A stretch of DNA of 64,000 nt from Microbacterium testaceum StLB037 (GTDB lineage Bacteria; Actinomycetota; Actinomycetes; Actinomycetales; Microbacteriaceae), in the NCBI RefSeq assembly GCF_900104345.1, contig NZ_FNJN01000007.1, forward strand, positions 62,001-126,000, in the 5' to 3' direction. A program made the translations under genes and the position numbers. Within the stretch, counting starts at the first letter, position 1. The number at the start of each line of letters is the position of its first letter. The notes under the pieces were generated by a model. That model was not told the origin of the DNA and searched no databases. It saw nothing but the letters and a program-made list of their open reading frames with translations. Below are positions 9,603 to 19,642 of this stretch, piece after piece.

Positions 9603-10172
9603 TCAGAGACGCGTCTCGTCGACCGTGCGCTTCTTCGAGCCTCCGGGCATGCGCGACAGGTGCTTCGCGGCATCCACGGTCTTTCGTCGAGCGGCGCGGG
9701 TCCGCGGGGGCTTCCCGCCGACGTACAGCCAGCCGAGCAGGACCTCGCCTTTAGCGAGCCCGTGGGCCTTCGCGAGCACCTTGCTGCGGGTGTTGTCGTC
9801 CGTGCGCCAGAACACGCCGAAGCCCGCCTCGTCGAGCACGAGGCTGAGCATGTGGGCGACCCCGGATGCCACGGCCTCCTGCTCCCACGCGGGGATCTTC
9901 TTCGAGCTGAGGTCGGCGACGACCGCGATGATCAGCGGAGCGCGGCGGGGCTTCGACGAGTGCCCCTTCTTGCCGTCGGCCTTGTTCAGAGCTCGCGCGA
10001 GCACGTCGCGATCGGCGCCGCGGATCTCGATGAGCCGCCACGGACGCAGGCTCTTGTGATCGGCGACGCGACCGGCCGCGGCGACGAACGTCTCGAGCTC
10101 GGGGCCGGTGGGGGCGAGGTCGGTGACCTTCGACCACGACCGGCGGTCGCGCATCGCCTCGAGCGCGCTCAT
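9603..10172 (-). CDS. Nitroreductase-family protein
   Basis: A 189-residue protein of the FMN-dependent nitroreductase fold. The N-terminal MSALEAMRDRRSWSKV gives the FMN-phosphate RRS motif; SLRPWRLIEIRG and DEAGFGVFWRTDDNTR match the flavin-binding core, and GWLYVGGKP is the usual C-terminal strand before a basic tail (TRAARRKTVDAAKHLSR). It probably reduces nitroaromatics or quinones using NAD(P)H; the substrate is not predictable. Its ATG overlaps the msrB stop by 4 nt (ATGA), so translation is coupled to msrB. The pairing suggests an oxidative-stress role (inference). Confidence 0.82.
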   Translation of the reverse strand: MSALEAMRDRRSWSKVTDLAPTGPELETFVAAAGRVADHKSLRPWRLIEIRGADRDVLARALNKADGKKGHSSKPRRAPLIIAVVADLSSKKIPAWEQEAVASGVAHMLSLVLDEAGFGVFWRTDDNTRSKVLAKAHGLAKGEVLLGWLYVGGKPPRTRAARRKTVDAAKHLSRMPGGSKKRTVDETRL

Positions 10173-10588
10173 GCCTCGTCGACGGGGGAGTCGGCGGGGG
10201 TGAAGTTCAGCGACAGCGAGTTCATGCAGTAGCGGTCGCCGGTGGGCGTGCCGAATCCGTCGGGGAAGACGTGACCCAGGTGCGAGCCGCAGTTCGCGCA
10301 GCGGACCTCGGTGCGCTGCATACCGTGGCTGTTGTCCTCGAGCAGCTCGACGGCCTCGGGACGGACCGACTCGTAGAAGCTCGGCCACCCGCAGTGCGAG
10401 TCGAACTTGGTGCCGCTCTGGAACAGCTCGTTCCCGCAGGCGGCGCAGGTGTAGAAGCCGGCACGGCTCTCATCGAGCAGCTCACCGGTCCAGGCGCGCT
10501 CGGTTCCCGCCTGGCGGAGCACCGCGTACTGCTCGGGGCTGAGCTCGGCGCGCCACTGGTCGTCGGACTTGTCGACGGCGTAGGTCAT
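10169..10588 (-). CDS. msrB: Peptide-methionine (R)-S-oxide reductase MsrB
   Basis: A 139-residue MsrB, repairing methionine-R-sulfoxide in proteins with thioredoxin as donor. Two zinc CxxC pairs are present (YTCAACGNELF and VRCANCGSHLGHVF), the substrate signature GWPSFYE, and the catalytic Cys in DRYCMNSLSLNF. ATG 10588 is preferred to GTG 10594 because AAGGAGAG stands 7 nt from the ATG but abuts the GTG. First gene of a two-gene operon with the nitroreductase. Confidence 0.93.
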   Translation of the reverse strand: MTYAVDKSDDQWRAELSPEQYAVLRQAGTERAWTGELLDESRAGFYTCAACGNELFQSGTKFDSHCGWPSFYESVRPEAVELLEDNSHGMQRTEVRCANCGSHLGHVFPDGFGTPTGDRYCMNSLSLNFTPADSPVDEA

Positions 10589-10660
10589 GTTCACTCTCCT
10601 TCTTCGCTTCCATTCTCTCGTGCCCGAAGACGGTCAGGTCGTGACGGCATAATCTCCCGG

Positions 10661-11650
10661 GTGACTCAGGACGCCGTGACCGCCGTCGTCGACCGCTACC
10701 GGCGGTTCGCGCGAGACGAAGCCCCCGGCCGTTCGGCGGTGTACGAGGCGTGGGCCCGCCGCGTCGCGGACGACGCCGCGGTGGCCGCGGCGCTCGCGCG
10801 CATCCCCGAGACACGGCGGCAGCCTCCCCTCGTGTTCGCGGTCATGCGCTTGCTCGGAGCGCCGCTCGACGACGTCGACGCGTGGAGCTCGTGGGCCCTC
10901 GACCACGCCGACGCGATCGTCGCCGAGTGCGGGCGCCGGAGCGTTCAGACCAACGAGCCTCTGCGCTGCGCCGCCCTGCTGCCGGCGCTTTCGCTGATCG
11001 AGGGGCCGATCGCCCTGCTCGAGGTGGGAGCGAGCGCGGGGCTATGCCTCTTCCCCGACCGGTACTCGTACCGGTATCGCCGCGGCGGCGAGCTCGTCAC
11101 GCTCGATCCCGCCGACGGGCCGAGCTCCGTCGTGCTCGATAGCGACCTCGAGGGACACCCCGACCTGCGCATGCCCGAGATCGTCTGGCGGGCCGGGATC
11201 GACCTGAGCCCCCTCGACGCTCGAAGCGAGCAGGACCGCTCGTGGCTCACGGGTCTCGTGTGGCCGGGCGAACAGGGGCGCCTCGAGCGCATCGAGCGAG
11301 CCCTCGACATCGCCGCGGCCGCTCCGCCCGTCCTCGTCGCCGGTGATGGGGCCGGGGCGCTTCCCGCGCTCGCCGCGACCGCTCCGGCCGGGGCGACGCT
11401 CGTCGTGACGACCCCCGGAGTGCTCGCGCACGTCCCCCGCGTCCATCGCGCCGCGGTGATCGACGCCGCGCGGACGGCGGGCAGGTGGATCACCCTCGAC
11501 GCGCCCGGGCTGCACGACGGGTGGACGAGACGTCCGGAGCCCGCGCGCGGCGGGTTCGCCCTCGCCCTCGACGGCGAGGTGCTCGCGGAGGTCGATCCGC
11601 TCGGGGCGTGGGTGGCGTGGCATCCGGAATCGCGGGCGGCGGCGCAGTAG
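10661..11650 (+). CDS. DUF2332 family protein
   Basis: A 329-residue actinobacterial DUF2332 protein. The hallmark LLEVGASAGLCLFPDRY resembles a SAM-binding motif I, and LLVAGDGAGALP a second nucleotide-type loop, so a methyltransferase-like fold is plausible but unproven. GTG 10661 has no ribosome site; TAATCT (10650-10655) lies 5 nt before it, as in leaderless genes. Its TAG stop doubles as the start of the next gene's -10 box. Confidence 0.78.
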   Translation: MTQDAVTAVVDRYRRFARDEAPGRSAVYEAWARRVADDAAVAAALARIPETRRQPPLVFAVMRLLGAPLDDVDAWSSWALDHADAIVAECGRRSVQTNEPLRCAALLPALSLIEGPIALLEVGASAGLCLFPDRYSYRYRRGGELVTLDPADGPSSVVLDSDLEGHPDLRMPEIVWRAGIDLSPLDARSEQDRSWLTGLVWPGEQGRLERIERALDIAAAAPPVLVAGDGAGALPALAATAPAGATLVVTTPGVLAHVPRVHRAAVIDAARTAGRWITLDAPGLHDGWTRRPEPARGGFALALDGEVLAEVDPLGAWVAWHPESRAAAQ

Positions 11651-11659
11651 CGTGACGGC

Positions 11660-11914
11660 GTGACCCTGTCGGACCGTGACCTCGCCTTCCTCGCTTTCGA
11701 GGGGGAGTGGCGCCGCCACGCGGGTGCGAAAGAAGAAGCCATCCGCGCGGAGTTCGCACTGACGCCCGCCCGGTACTACCAGCTGCTCGGTCGGCTGATC
11801 GACACCCCCGAGGCCCTCGCGCACGACCCCATGCTCGTGCGTCGACTGCGCCGTCGGCGCGACGACGCGGCTGCCCAGCACCGGGCGCGCCTGGGGCGGA
11901 CGGCGGAACGCTGA
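11660..11914 (+). CDS. DUF3263 domain protein
   Basis: An 84-residue actinobacterial DUF3263 protein. FEGEWRRHAGAKEEAIRAEF followed by LTPARYYQLLGRLID looks like a winged-helix or HTH element, so DNA binding is likely. In many actinobacteria this family sits just before a LytR_C protein, as here. GTG 11660 lies 6 nt after TAGCGT (11648-11653), whose TAG is also the stop of the preceding gene; no ribosome site is seen. Confidence 0.78.
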   Translation: MTLSDRDLAFLAFEGEWRRHAGAKEEAIRAEFALTPARYYQLLGRLIDTPEALAHDPMLVRRLRRRRDDAAAQHRARLGRTAER

Positions 11915-11949
11915 CGGGTTCGCTCGGACGCGACCGATAGCATCGTCCA

Positions 11950-12552
11950 ATGGCCAGATCGACCTTCCCTCGGGATCGCTTCGACGACCTCCCGGCCGAC
12001 TCCGGTCGCGTCGGCGCTCACCGGGCCGAGAACCCGCGTCTGCGCGGGTGGATCGTCTTCCTGTGGGCGGCCATCGCCACCCTGGTGCTGATCATCGCCG
12101 GCATCTTCGCGACGCTCGTGGTCTCGGGCCGTATCTCGCTGGGCCCCGCCGACGCTCCCACCCCGATCGCCTCGGCGGAGCCGACGACCCCGGCCGTGGT
12201 CGACACGTCGTACTCGGTGGTGGTGCTCAACGGCACGCCCGACAGCGGTCTCGCCGCCTCCGTCCGCGACCAGATCGTGGCGGCGGGGTGGAGCGGCGAC
12301 ACCGTCGAGACCGGCAACTCCGACAGCACCGACTTCGCTGACACGACCATCTACTACCGTCTCGACAGCGATGAGGCGGCGGCCGAGGGGCTGGCTCAGA
12401 CGATCGGTGGCGCGCAGGTCGCGCAGAGCGACTTCCTGCAGCCCACCGATGACCCGAACACCCCCGACGACGAGAGCAACGTCAAGCGTCTGATCGTCGT
12501 GATCGGCCTCGACCGGGCATCCGGTCAGCCGTCCGCCTCGCCCTCATCCTGA
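11950..12552 (+). CDS. LytR_C domain membrane protein
   Basis: A 200-residue protein: a short cytosolic N-terminus, one membrane helix (about residues 34-60), a Pro/Thr linker and an extracellular LytR C-terminal domain (YSVVVLNGTPDSGLAASVRDQIVAAGW), ending in a Ser/Pro tail. Such stand-alone LytR_C proteins are cell-envelope proteins near LCP enzymes, role unclear. ATG 11950 is 6 nt after TAGCAT (11938-11943) with no ribosome site, so probably leaderless. Confidence 0.8.
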   Translation: MARSTFPRDRFDDLPADSGRVGAHRAENPRLRGWIVFLWAAIATLVLIIAGIFATLVVSGRISLGPADAPTPIASAEPTTPAVVDTSYSVVVLNGTPDSGLAASVRDQIVAAGWSGDTVETGNSDSTDFADTTIYYRLDSDEAAAEGLAQTIGGAQVAQSDFLQPTDDPNTPDDESNVKRLIVVIGLDRASGQPSASPSS

Positions 12553-12683
12553 CAGGTCGCGGGCCGCGTGTTTCCGCGGAGTAACAACTTGGATGCACGC
12601 GCGTCAACAATGCTCCCGAACCCCGATTCGGTGGCGCCCCCCGTGCTTACGATGACCTCGTCGTTCAGCAACAGGAGATTCGC

Positions 12684-12884
12684 ATGACGCAGGGCACTGT
12701 CAAATGGTTCAACGCCGAGAAGGGCTTCGGCTTCATCACGGTCGATGACGGGCAGGACGTTTTCGTCCACTACTCGAGCATCGAGATGTCGGGCTTCCGC
12801 GTCCTCGAGGAGGGGCAGGCCGTCGAATTCACCGTCGGCACCGGTCAGAAGGGCCCCCAGGCGGAGTCCGTGCGACTGGCCTGA
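12684..12884 (+). CDS. cspA: Cold-shock protein CspA family
   Basis: A 66-residue single cold-shock domain. RNP1 is KGFGFITV and RNP2 DVFVHYS, both intact, so it binds single-stranded RNA/DNA as an RNA chaperone. CAGGAGA lies just upstream. The 131-nt upstream region could carry a long 5' leader of the type found on cold-shock genes. The gene ends before a strong terminator. Confidence 0.95.
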   Translation: MTQGTVKWFNAEKGFGFITVDDGQDVFVHYSSIEMSGFRVLEEGQAVEFTVGTGQKGPQAESVRLA

Positions 12885-12894
12885 GCGCTGATCA

Positions 12895-12933
12895 GAACGC
12901 CGCGGCATCCGAGTTCCGGATGCCGCGGCGTTC
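12895..12933 (+). terminator. cspA terminator
   Basis: Perfect 17-bp stem (12895-12911 with 12917-12933), 5-nt loop AGTTC, followed by GGTGTTT. The arms contain GGCATCC and GGATGCC. Confidence 0.85.
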
Positions 12934-12957
12934 GGTGTTTCCGGGACGGTGCGCGGC

Positions 12958-12986
12958 TTGCACTCCCCAGGGGCGAGTGCCAGAAT
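12958..12986 (+). promoter_or_regulatory. groEL promoter
   Basis: -35 TTGCAC (12958-12963), 17-nt spacer, -10 CAGAAT (12981-12986). The CIRCE operator starts 4 nt downstream, over the predicted start point. Confidence 0.7.
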
Positions 12987-12988
12987 GA

Positions 12989-14674
<1,686 letters not shown>

Positions 14675-14690
14675 TCCACGCTGACGCCTG

Positions 14691-14723
14691 AGAACGCCCC
14701 CTTCCTCCGGGAGGGGGCGTTCT
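14691..14723 (+). terminator. groEL terminator
   Basis: Perfect 12-bp stem (14691-14702 with 14712-14723), 9-nt loop, then TCGTTTC. Confidence 0.88.
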
Positions 14724-14911
14724 TCGTTTCGGGGCAGGGGCGGGGTGACACCGGAGGGAGGGTGAGATTTCTCACATCTTTGACGCGGGCCATGGACTCG
14801 GGGACTACTTTCACCCGAGTGACAGACCTCTTCTCCTCTCGTGAAGCCGAGGCGGCCATCGCTCGGATCGAGCCATCGCGGGTCACGGCGCCGTGACGCA
14901 GGAGGTTGGTC

Positions 14912-15220
14912 ATGTCTTCCCTCGATGACTCCCTCGTCAGCGACGCGATCGTGCGCTACATCGGCGAAGACCGCTCACCCTTCCCTCTCGATGAGATATC
15001 CGCGGTCAGGAAAGCGCATGCGAACGAGGGGCTCGAACTCACCTCGATGATCGTTCAGACCCTCGTACGATCGGAGGCGATCACACCGGGAGAGGTGGCG
15101 CCTTCCGATGACGGGTTGAGGGAACGGCTTTATGAAAAGCTCAGGGCGCTATTCCCGGGCCTGTCCGAGCAGGCAGTGCGCGCCATCGCGTGGAGGTGGG
15201 GGTTCCTCAACCTCAGGTGA
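14912..15220 (+). CDS. Hypothetical protein
   Basis: A 102-residue soluble protein of no recognised family, probably all-helical. Motifs that stand out are VRYIGEDRSPFPLDEISAVR and a C-terminal ARRAIAWRWGF-like end (actually VRAIAWRWGFLNLR). ATG 14912 is supported by AGGAGG 6 nt upstream. Codon choice is less GC-extreme than the neighbours (for example CTTTATGAAAAG near 15129), so it may be a recent arrival. The upstream region holds inverted repeats (see findings). Confidence 0.6.
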   Translation: MSSLDDSLVSDAIVRYIGEDRSPFPLDEISAVRKAHANEGLELTSMIVQTLVRSEAITPGEVAPSDDGLRERLYEKLRALFPGLSEQAVRAIAWRWGFLNLR

Positions 15221-15369
15221 GGGTGGAAAGACCACGCGCTGACGCGCAAGAGACCGCTCAAGCCGTTATCGACAGCCACGGGGTGGAGCGCCGGTTCCGG
15301 GAGTCTGAGGAGCAGAAGGGCGCGAGCAACCGTGATCGCGATCCGGCCTCCGGGGCGAACCCCGCTTGA

Positions 15370-17169
15370 TCAAGCGTCGTTCTCGGGTCGGTAGTTCTCG
15401 GGGAGGCGTTCGAGGGGCTGCGTCTCGATGAGTGCGTGCTCCTGGGCGTCGCGACGATCAGCGAGGGGAAGGGAGACACGGAAGGTCGCTCCGCCCCCGG
15501 GGGTGTCGCGCACATCGACCGTGCCGTGCAGGAGGTCGACGATGGATGCCACGATCGACAGGCCCAGACCCGAGCCGCCGGTCTCTCGGGTGCGCGAGGT
15601 GTCGGCGCGCCAGAAGCGCTGGAAGATCTGCTCGCGGATCTGCTCGGGCACTCCCTCGCCGTGGTCGATGATCTCGATCCAGCCCATGTCGCTCTCGGCG
15701 TCGACGCCGACGCGCAGACCGATGGGGGAGTCCTCGGCGGTGAAGCGGCGGGCATTGCCGAGCAGGTTCGCGACGACCTGACGCACCTTGTTCTCGTCGC
15801 CCATGACGATGGGGGCGAGACGCGGAACGGGCCGGACGACACCGAGGGGGGGCGTGCCCTGCGCGGGCTCGCCTTCGGAAGAGGAGGATGCCGTGGGCTC
15901 TGCGCCGTCCTTCGACCGACGCCGCAACCGGGACAGGGTCGCGCCCGCGATCGCCATCGCCGACGTGGTGGGGGCGGTGCGGCGTCGACCGGTGCCGCTC
16001 GCAGGTCGTCCACCGGAGTCCAGCAGCGGGTCGAGGGTGATCGTGGGAAGCACCAGCTCGTCGCGCGAGGTGGTGTCGTCGACGGTCACCTCGCGCTGAG
16101 GGGAGGTCACGCGCAGGTCGAGGGCGGCATCGCGGGCGATCGGGCGCAGATCGAGGGCGATGATCGTGACGTCACGACGCTCGTCGAGGCGGGCGAGGGC
16201 CAGAAGATCCTCGACCAGGGCGCCCATCCGGATCGCCTCCTTCTCGATGCGCTCCATCGACTGAGCGACGTCCTCGTCGGAACGGATCGCACCCATGCGG
16301 TACAGCTCCGCGTAGCCGCGCATGGTCACGAGGGGAGTGCGGAGTTCGTGGCTGGCGTCGCCGATGAATCGACGCATCTGCCGCACGGTGGCATCCCGTT
16401 GCCCGAGGGCTCCATCGATCCGAGCGAGCATCGCGTTGATGGCCGTCTTGAGCCGACCCACCTCGGTGTCGGGGACGATGTCGGTCAAGCGCTGACTGAA
16501 GTCTCCCGCCGCGATGTCCATGGCTGTCGTCTCGACCTGCCGCAGGTTGCGGAAGGCGAGGGTGACGAGCCAGCGCGTGAGCAGAGCCGTCGCGATGAGG
16601 ATGAGCAAGGCCACGAAGGCGTATATGCCGATGTAGGCCGCGACGATCCGATCCGTCGGGGCCAGCGGCTGGATCACCATCTGGGTGTAGACGCCGGGAT
16701 TTCCCGGCACCTGCAGCACCCCGACGCGGGCGAGGAAGTGCTGCCCCGACTCGGGCGACTCGAGGTCGATGCGTCGATCGATCTGGCTGTAGGTCTGCTC
16801 GACCGTGAAGGTCGACGGGATGTCGGGGAGGGCGGTCGTCGACGTGCCGTTGTAGAACGCCTCGCGCTGACCGTCGGGACCGTAGACGACCACCATCGAC
16901 CCGATCTGCGGTGCGTTGTCGACCTGCGAGAAGACGACGCGGCCGTCGACGGGCGCGGTGGTGAAGATGCTGTTCGCGATGCTTCCGGCGGCCTGCTGAG
17001 CGAGCTGCTCGTCGAGGTTGTTCACCAGGGTGGTGCGTAGGAACACCATGGTTCCGATGCCCGCGGTGAACAACCCGATGGCGAGGAGCGCGACGGTGAC
17101 GCCGGTGACCTTGGTACGCAGGCTCAGCCCGCGCCACCAGCGCGTGAGCGAATCGTCGGAATGCGACAG
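15370..17169 (-). CDS. Two-component sensor histidine kinase
   Basis: About 599 residues: membrane helix 1, an extracytoplasmic sensor of about 150 residues, membrane helix 2, HAMP, HisKA (GDASHELRTP, phospho-His around 270), then HATPase_c with the N box NLLGNARRFT and G box GGSGLGLSIV. Between HisKA and the N box is an unusual Ser/Pro/Arg-rich insertion of about 80 residues. No ATG, GTG or upstream TTG gives a complete first helix; the in-frame TTG at 17073 would remove it. A CTG at 17167-17169, 7 nt after AGAGAAGG and 14 nt past the regulator stop, restores it and is chosen with caution. Operon partner of the OmpR regulator upstream. Confidence 0.8.
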   Translation of the reverse strand: MSHSDDSLTRWWRGLSLRTKVTGVTVALLAIGLFTAGIGTMVFLRTTLVNNLDEQLAQQAAGSIANSIFTTAPVDGRVVFSQVDNAPQIGSMVVVYGPDGQREAFYNGTSTTALPDIPSTFTVEQTYSQIDRRIDLESPESGQHFLARVGVLQVPGNPGVYTQMVIQPLAPTDRIVAAYIGIYAFVALLILIATALLTRWLVTLAFRNLRQVETTAMDIAAGDFSQRLTDIVPDTEVGRLKTAINAMLARIDGALGQRDATVRQMRRFIGDASHELRTPLVTMRGYAELYRMGAIRSDEDVAQSMERIEKEAIRMGALVEDLLALARLDERRDVTIIALDLRPIARDAALDLRVTSPQREVTVDDTTSRDELVLPTITLDPLLDSGGRPASGTGRRRTAPTTSAMAIAGATLSRLRRRSKDGAEPTASSSSEGEPAQGTPPLGVVRPVPRLAPIVMGDENKVRQVVANLLGNARRFTAEDSPIGLRVGVDAESDMGWIEIIDHGEGVPEQIREQIFQRFWRADTSRTRETGGSGLGLSIVASIVDLLHGTVDVRDTPGGGATFRVSLPLADRRDAQEHALIETQPLERLPENYRPENDA

Positions 17170-17183
17170 GAGGACGCCTTCTC

Positions 17184-17876
17184 TCAGGCGGTCTTGCCCG
17201 ACTTCAGCATGTAGCCGAAGCCGCGCTTGGTCTGGATGAGCGGCTCGGAGGAGTGCGGGTCGATCTTGCGCCGCAGGTACGAGATGTAGCTCTCGACGAT
17301 GCCCGCGTCGCCGTTGAAGTCGTACTCCCAGACGTGGTCGAGGATCTGCGCCTTCGACAGCACGCGGTTCGGGTTGAGCATGAGGTAGCGCAGGAGCTTG
17401 AACTCGGTGGGGCTGAGGTCGATCGAGACGTCGCCGACACTGACGTCGTGCGTGTCCTGGTCCATCGTCAGCTCACCGGTGCGGATGATCGACTCCTCGT
17501 CGGCCTGCATCGTGCGACGCAGGATCGCCTGGATGCGAGCGACGATCTCGTCGAGGCTGAACGGCTTGGTGACGTAGTCGTCGCCTCCCGCGTTCAGGCC
17601 CATGATCTTGTCCTCGGTCTCGTCCTTGGCGGTGAGGAACAGGATCGGAGCGGTGTAGCCGGCGCCGCGCAGACGCTTGGTGACGCTGAACCCGTTCATG
17701 TCGGGGAGCATCACGTCGAGCACGATGAGGTCGGGTTCCTCTTCGAGCACGGCCGAGATCGTCTGCGCGCCGTTGGCCACGGCTCGCACCTGGAACCCGG
17801 CGAAACGCAGGCTCGTGATGAGCAGGTCGCGGATGTTCGGTTCGTCGTCCACGACGAGGATGCGAGGAGCTGTCAT
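17184..17876 (-). CDS. OmpR-family response regulator
   Basis: A 230-residue regulator: receiver domain with acidic pair D10/D11, phospho-acceptor Asp54 (LIVLDVMLPD) and the conserved Lys in LFLTAKDE, then a winged helix (LSPTEFKLLRYLMLNPNRVLSKAQILDHVW, shortened here to its key feature RVLSKAQILDHVWEYD). It resembles MprA/TcrA-type actinobacterial regulators. ATG 17876 has no ribosome site; on the minus strand GATAAT lies 6 nt upstream, so leaderless. Partner is the kinase downstream. Confidence 0.92.
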   Translation of the reverse strand: MTAPRILVVDDEPNIRDLLITSLRFAGFQVRAVANGAQTISAVLEEEPDLIVLDVMLPDMNGFSVTKRLRGAGYTAPILFLTAKDETEDKIMGLNAGGDDYVTKPFSLDEIVARIQAILRRTMQADEESIIRTGELTMDQDTHDVSVGDVSIDLSPTEFKLLRYLMLNPNRVLSKAQILDHVWEYDFNGDAGIVESYISYLRRKIDPHSSEPLIQTKRGFGYMLKSGKTA

Positions 17877-17945
17877 GCCCTCATTATCGTGATCTGACCC
17901 AGCAATGTGCTGGATATGGAACGGAAAGCCGCGTGCTGGTATGCG

Positions 17946-19595
17946 TCAGGCCGCTTCTGCGTCGATTCCGTCGGCATCCAGAATCGTGTAGGCGTACCCT
18001 TGCTCGGCCAGGAATCGCTGGCGATTCTGGGCGAAATCCTGGTCCACGGTGTCGCGGGCGATGAGGGTGTAGAAGCTCGCGGTGTGGTTCGACTGCTTCG
18101 GACGGAGCAGGCGACCGAGCCGCTGGGCCTCTTCTTGGCGCGAGCCGAACGACCCCGACACCTGGATGGCGACCGACGCCTCGGGAAGGTCGACCGAGAA
18201 ATTGGCGACCTTGGACACCACCAGCAACGGGATCGATCCGTCGCGGAACCCCTGGAAGAGCTCTTCGCGCTCGGGGATCGGCGTGGCGCCGGTGATCTGC
18301 GGGGCGTTCAACGCTTCCGCCAACTCGTCGATCTGATCGAGGTACTGTCCGATCACGAGGATCCTCTCGCCCGGATGCCGTTCGACGAGCCGGCGCGCGA
18401 CCTCGATCTTGGCGGGGGCGGTGGCCGCGAGACGGTACCGGTCCTCGTCGGCGGCGGCGGCGTATTCGAGCCGCTCGTCGGCGGGGAGGTCGATGCGCAC
18501 CTCGTAGCAGGCCGCGGGAGAGATGAAGCCCTGAGCCTCGATCTCCTTCCACGGGGCGTCGAAGCGCTTCGGACCGATGAGGCTGAAGACATCGCCCTCG
18601 CGACCGTCCTCGCGCACGAGTGTCGCCGTGAGGCCGAGGCGGCGGCGGGCCTGCAGGTCGGCCGTGAGCTTGAACACGGGAGCCGGGAGCAGGTGCACCT
18701 CGTCGTACAGCACCAGGCCCCAGTCGAGGGCATCGAGGAGGGCGAGGTGGGCGTACTGGCCTTTCCGCTTGGCGGTGAGGATCTGGTACGTCGCGATGGT
18801 GACCGGCTTGATCTCCTTGACCTGGCCGGAGTACTCGCCGATCTCGTCGGGGGTCAGACTCGTGCGGCGCAGCAGCTCGTCGCGCCACTGACGGGCGCTG
18901 ACGGTGTTGGTGACGAGGATCAGGGTGGTGGTCCGGGTGTCCGCCATGGCTCCCGCACCCACCAGCGTCTTGCCCGCCCCGCAGGGGAGCACCACGACAC
19001 CGGAGCCGCCCTCCGAGAAGGATTCGACCGCCTGACGCTGGTAGGGGCGCAGGCTCCACCCGTCTTCGGCCAGATCGATCGGGTGCGGGGTGCCGGGGGT
19101 GTACCCGGCGAGGTCTTCGGCGGGCCAGCCGATCTTCAGCAGCTCCTGCTTGATGTGGCCGCGTGCCCACGCGTCGACCAGGAAGCTGTCGTCGCTCGGA
19201 CGACCGATCAGCAGCGGGGCGATGCGCTTGTTGCGCGAGACCTCGCTGAGGACGGCGGCATCGGAGGAGCGCAGGACGAGCTCCCCGTCGTCGTTGCGCT
19301 CGATGACGAGACGCCCGTAACGGTTGACGGATTCGCGGATGTCGGTGCTGACCGAGGCGGGCACGGGGAAGCGCGACCACCGGTCGAGGGTGTCGAGCAT
19401 GGACTCGGCGTCGTGACCGGCCGCTCGAGCGTTCCAGAGGCCCAGGCGGGTGATGCGGTACGTGTGGATGTGCTCGGGTGCGCGCTCGAGCTCGGCGAAG
19501 ACCGCGAGCTCATGCCGCGCCGTCTCTGCCTGGGGGTGCGCGACCTCGAGGAGTACGGTGCGGTCGCTCTGCACGATGAGGGGGCCGTCAGCCAT
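17946..19595 (-). CDS. XPB/Rad25-type DNA helicase
   Basis: A 549-residue SF2 helicase of the bacterial XPB type, a 3'-5' DNA helicase linked to nucleotide excision repair. An N-terminal damage-recognition-like domain (residues 1-175) precedes motif I GAGKT (206-210), motif II DEVH (298-301), motif III TAT, the RED-like segment VREDGREGDVF, and motif VI EEAQRLGRLLRP. All catalytic residues are present. ATG 19595 is supported by a minus-strand TAGACT 8 nt upstream; the frame upstream runs into the previous gene. It lies 47 nt after the Helicase_C_3 gene on the same strand. Confidence 0.9.
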   Translation of the reverse strand: MADGPLIVQSDRTVLLEVAHPQAETARHELAVFAELERAPEHIHTYRITRLGLWNARAAGHDAESMLDTLDRWSRFPVPASVSTDIRESVNRYGRLVIERNDDGELVLRSSDAAVLSEVSRNKRIAPLLIGRPSDDSFLVDAWARGHIKQELLKIGWPAEDLAGYTPGTPHPIDLAEDGWSLRPYQRQAVESFSEGGSGVVVLPCGAGKTLVGAGAMADTRTTTLILVTNTVSARQWRDELLRRTSLTPDEIGEYSGQVKEIKPVTIATYQILTAKRKGQYAHLALLDALDWGLVLYDEVHLLPAPVFKLTADLQARRRLGLTATLVREDGREGDVFSLIGPKRFDAPWKEIEAQGFISPAACYEVRIDLPADERLEYAAAADEDRYRLAATAPAKIEVARRLVERHPGERILVIGQYLDQIDELAEALNAPQITGATPIPEREELFQGFRDGSIPLLVVSKVANFSVDLPEASVAIQVSGSFGSRQEEAQRLGRLLRPKQSNHTASFYTLIARDTVDQDFAQNRQRFLAEQGYAYTILDADGIDAEAA

Positions 19596-19642
19596 AGCGT
19601 TCGAGTCTACCGGGGTCGGGGAGGGCGGGGCGTGCGCGGCCG

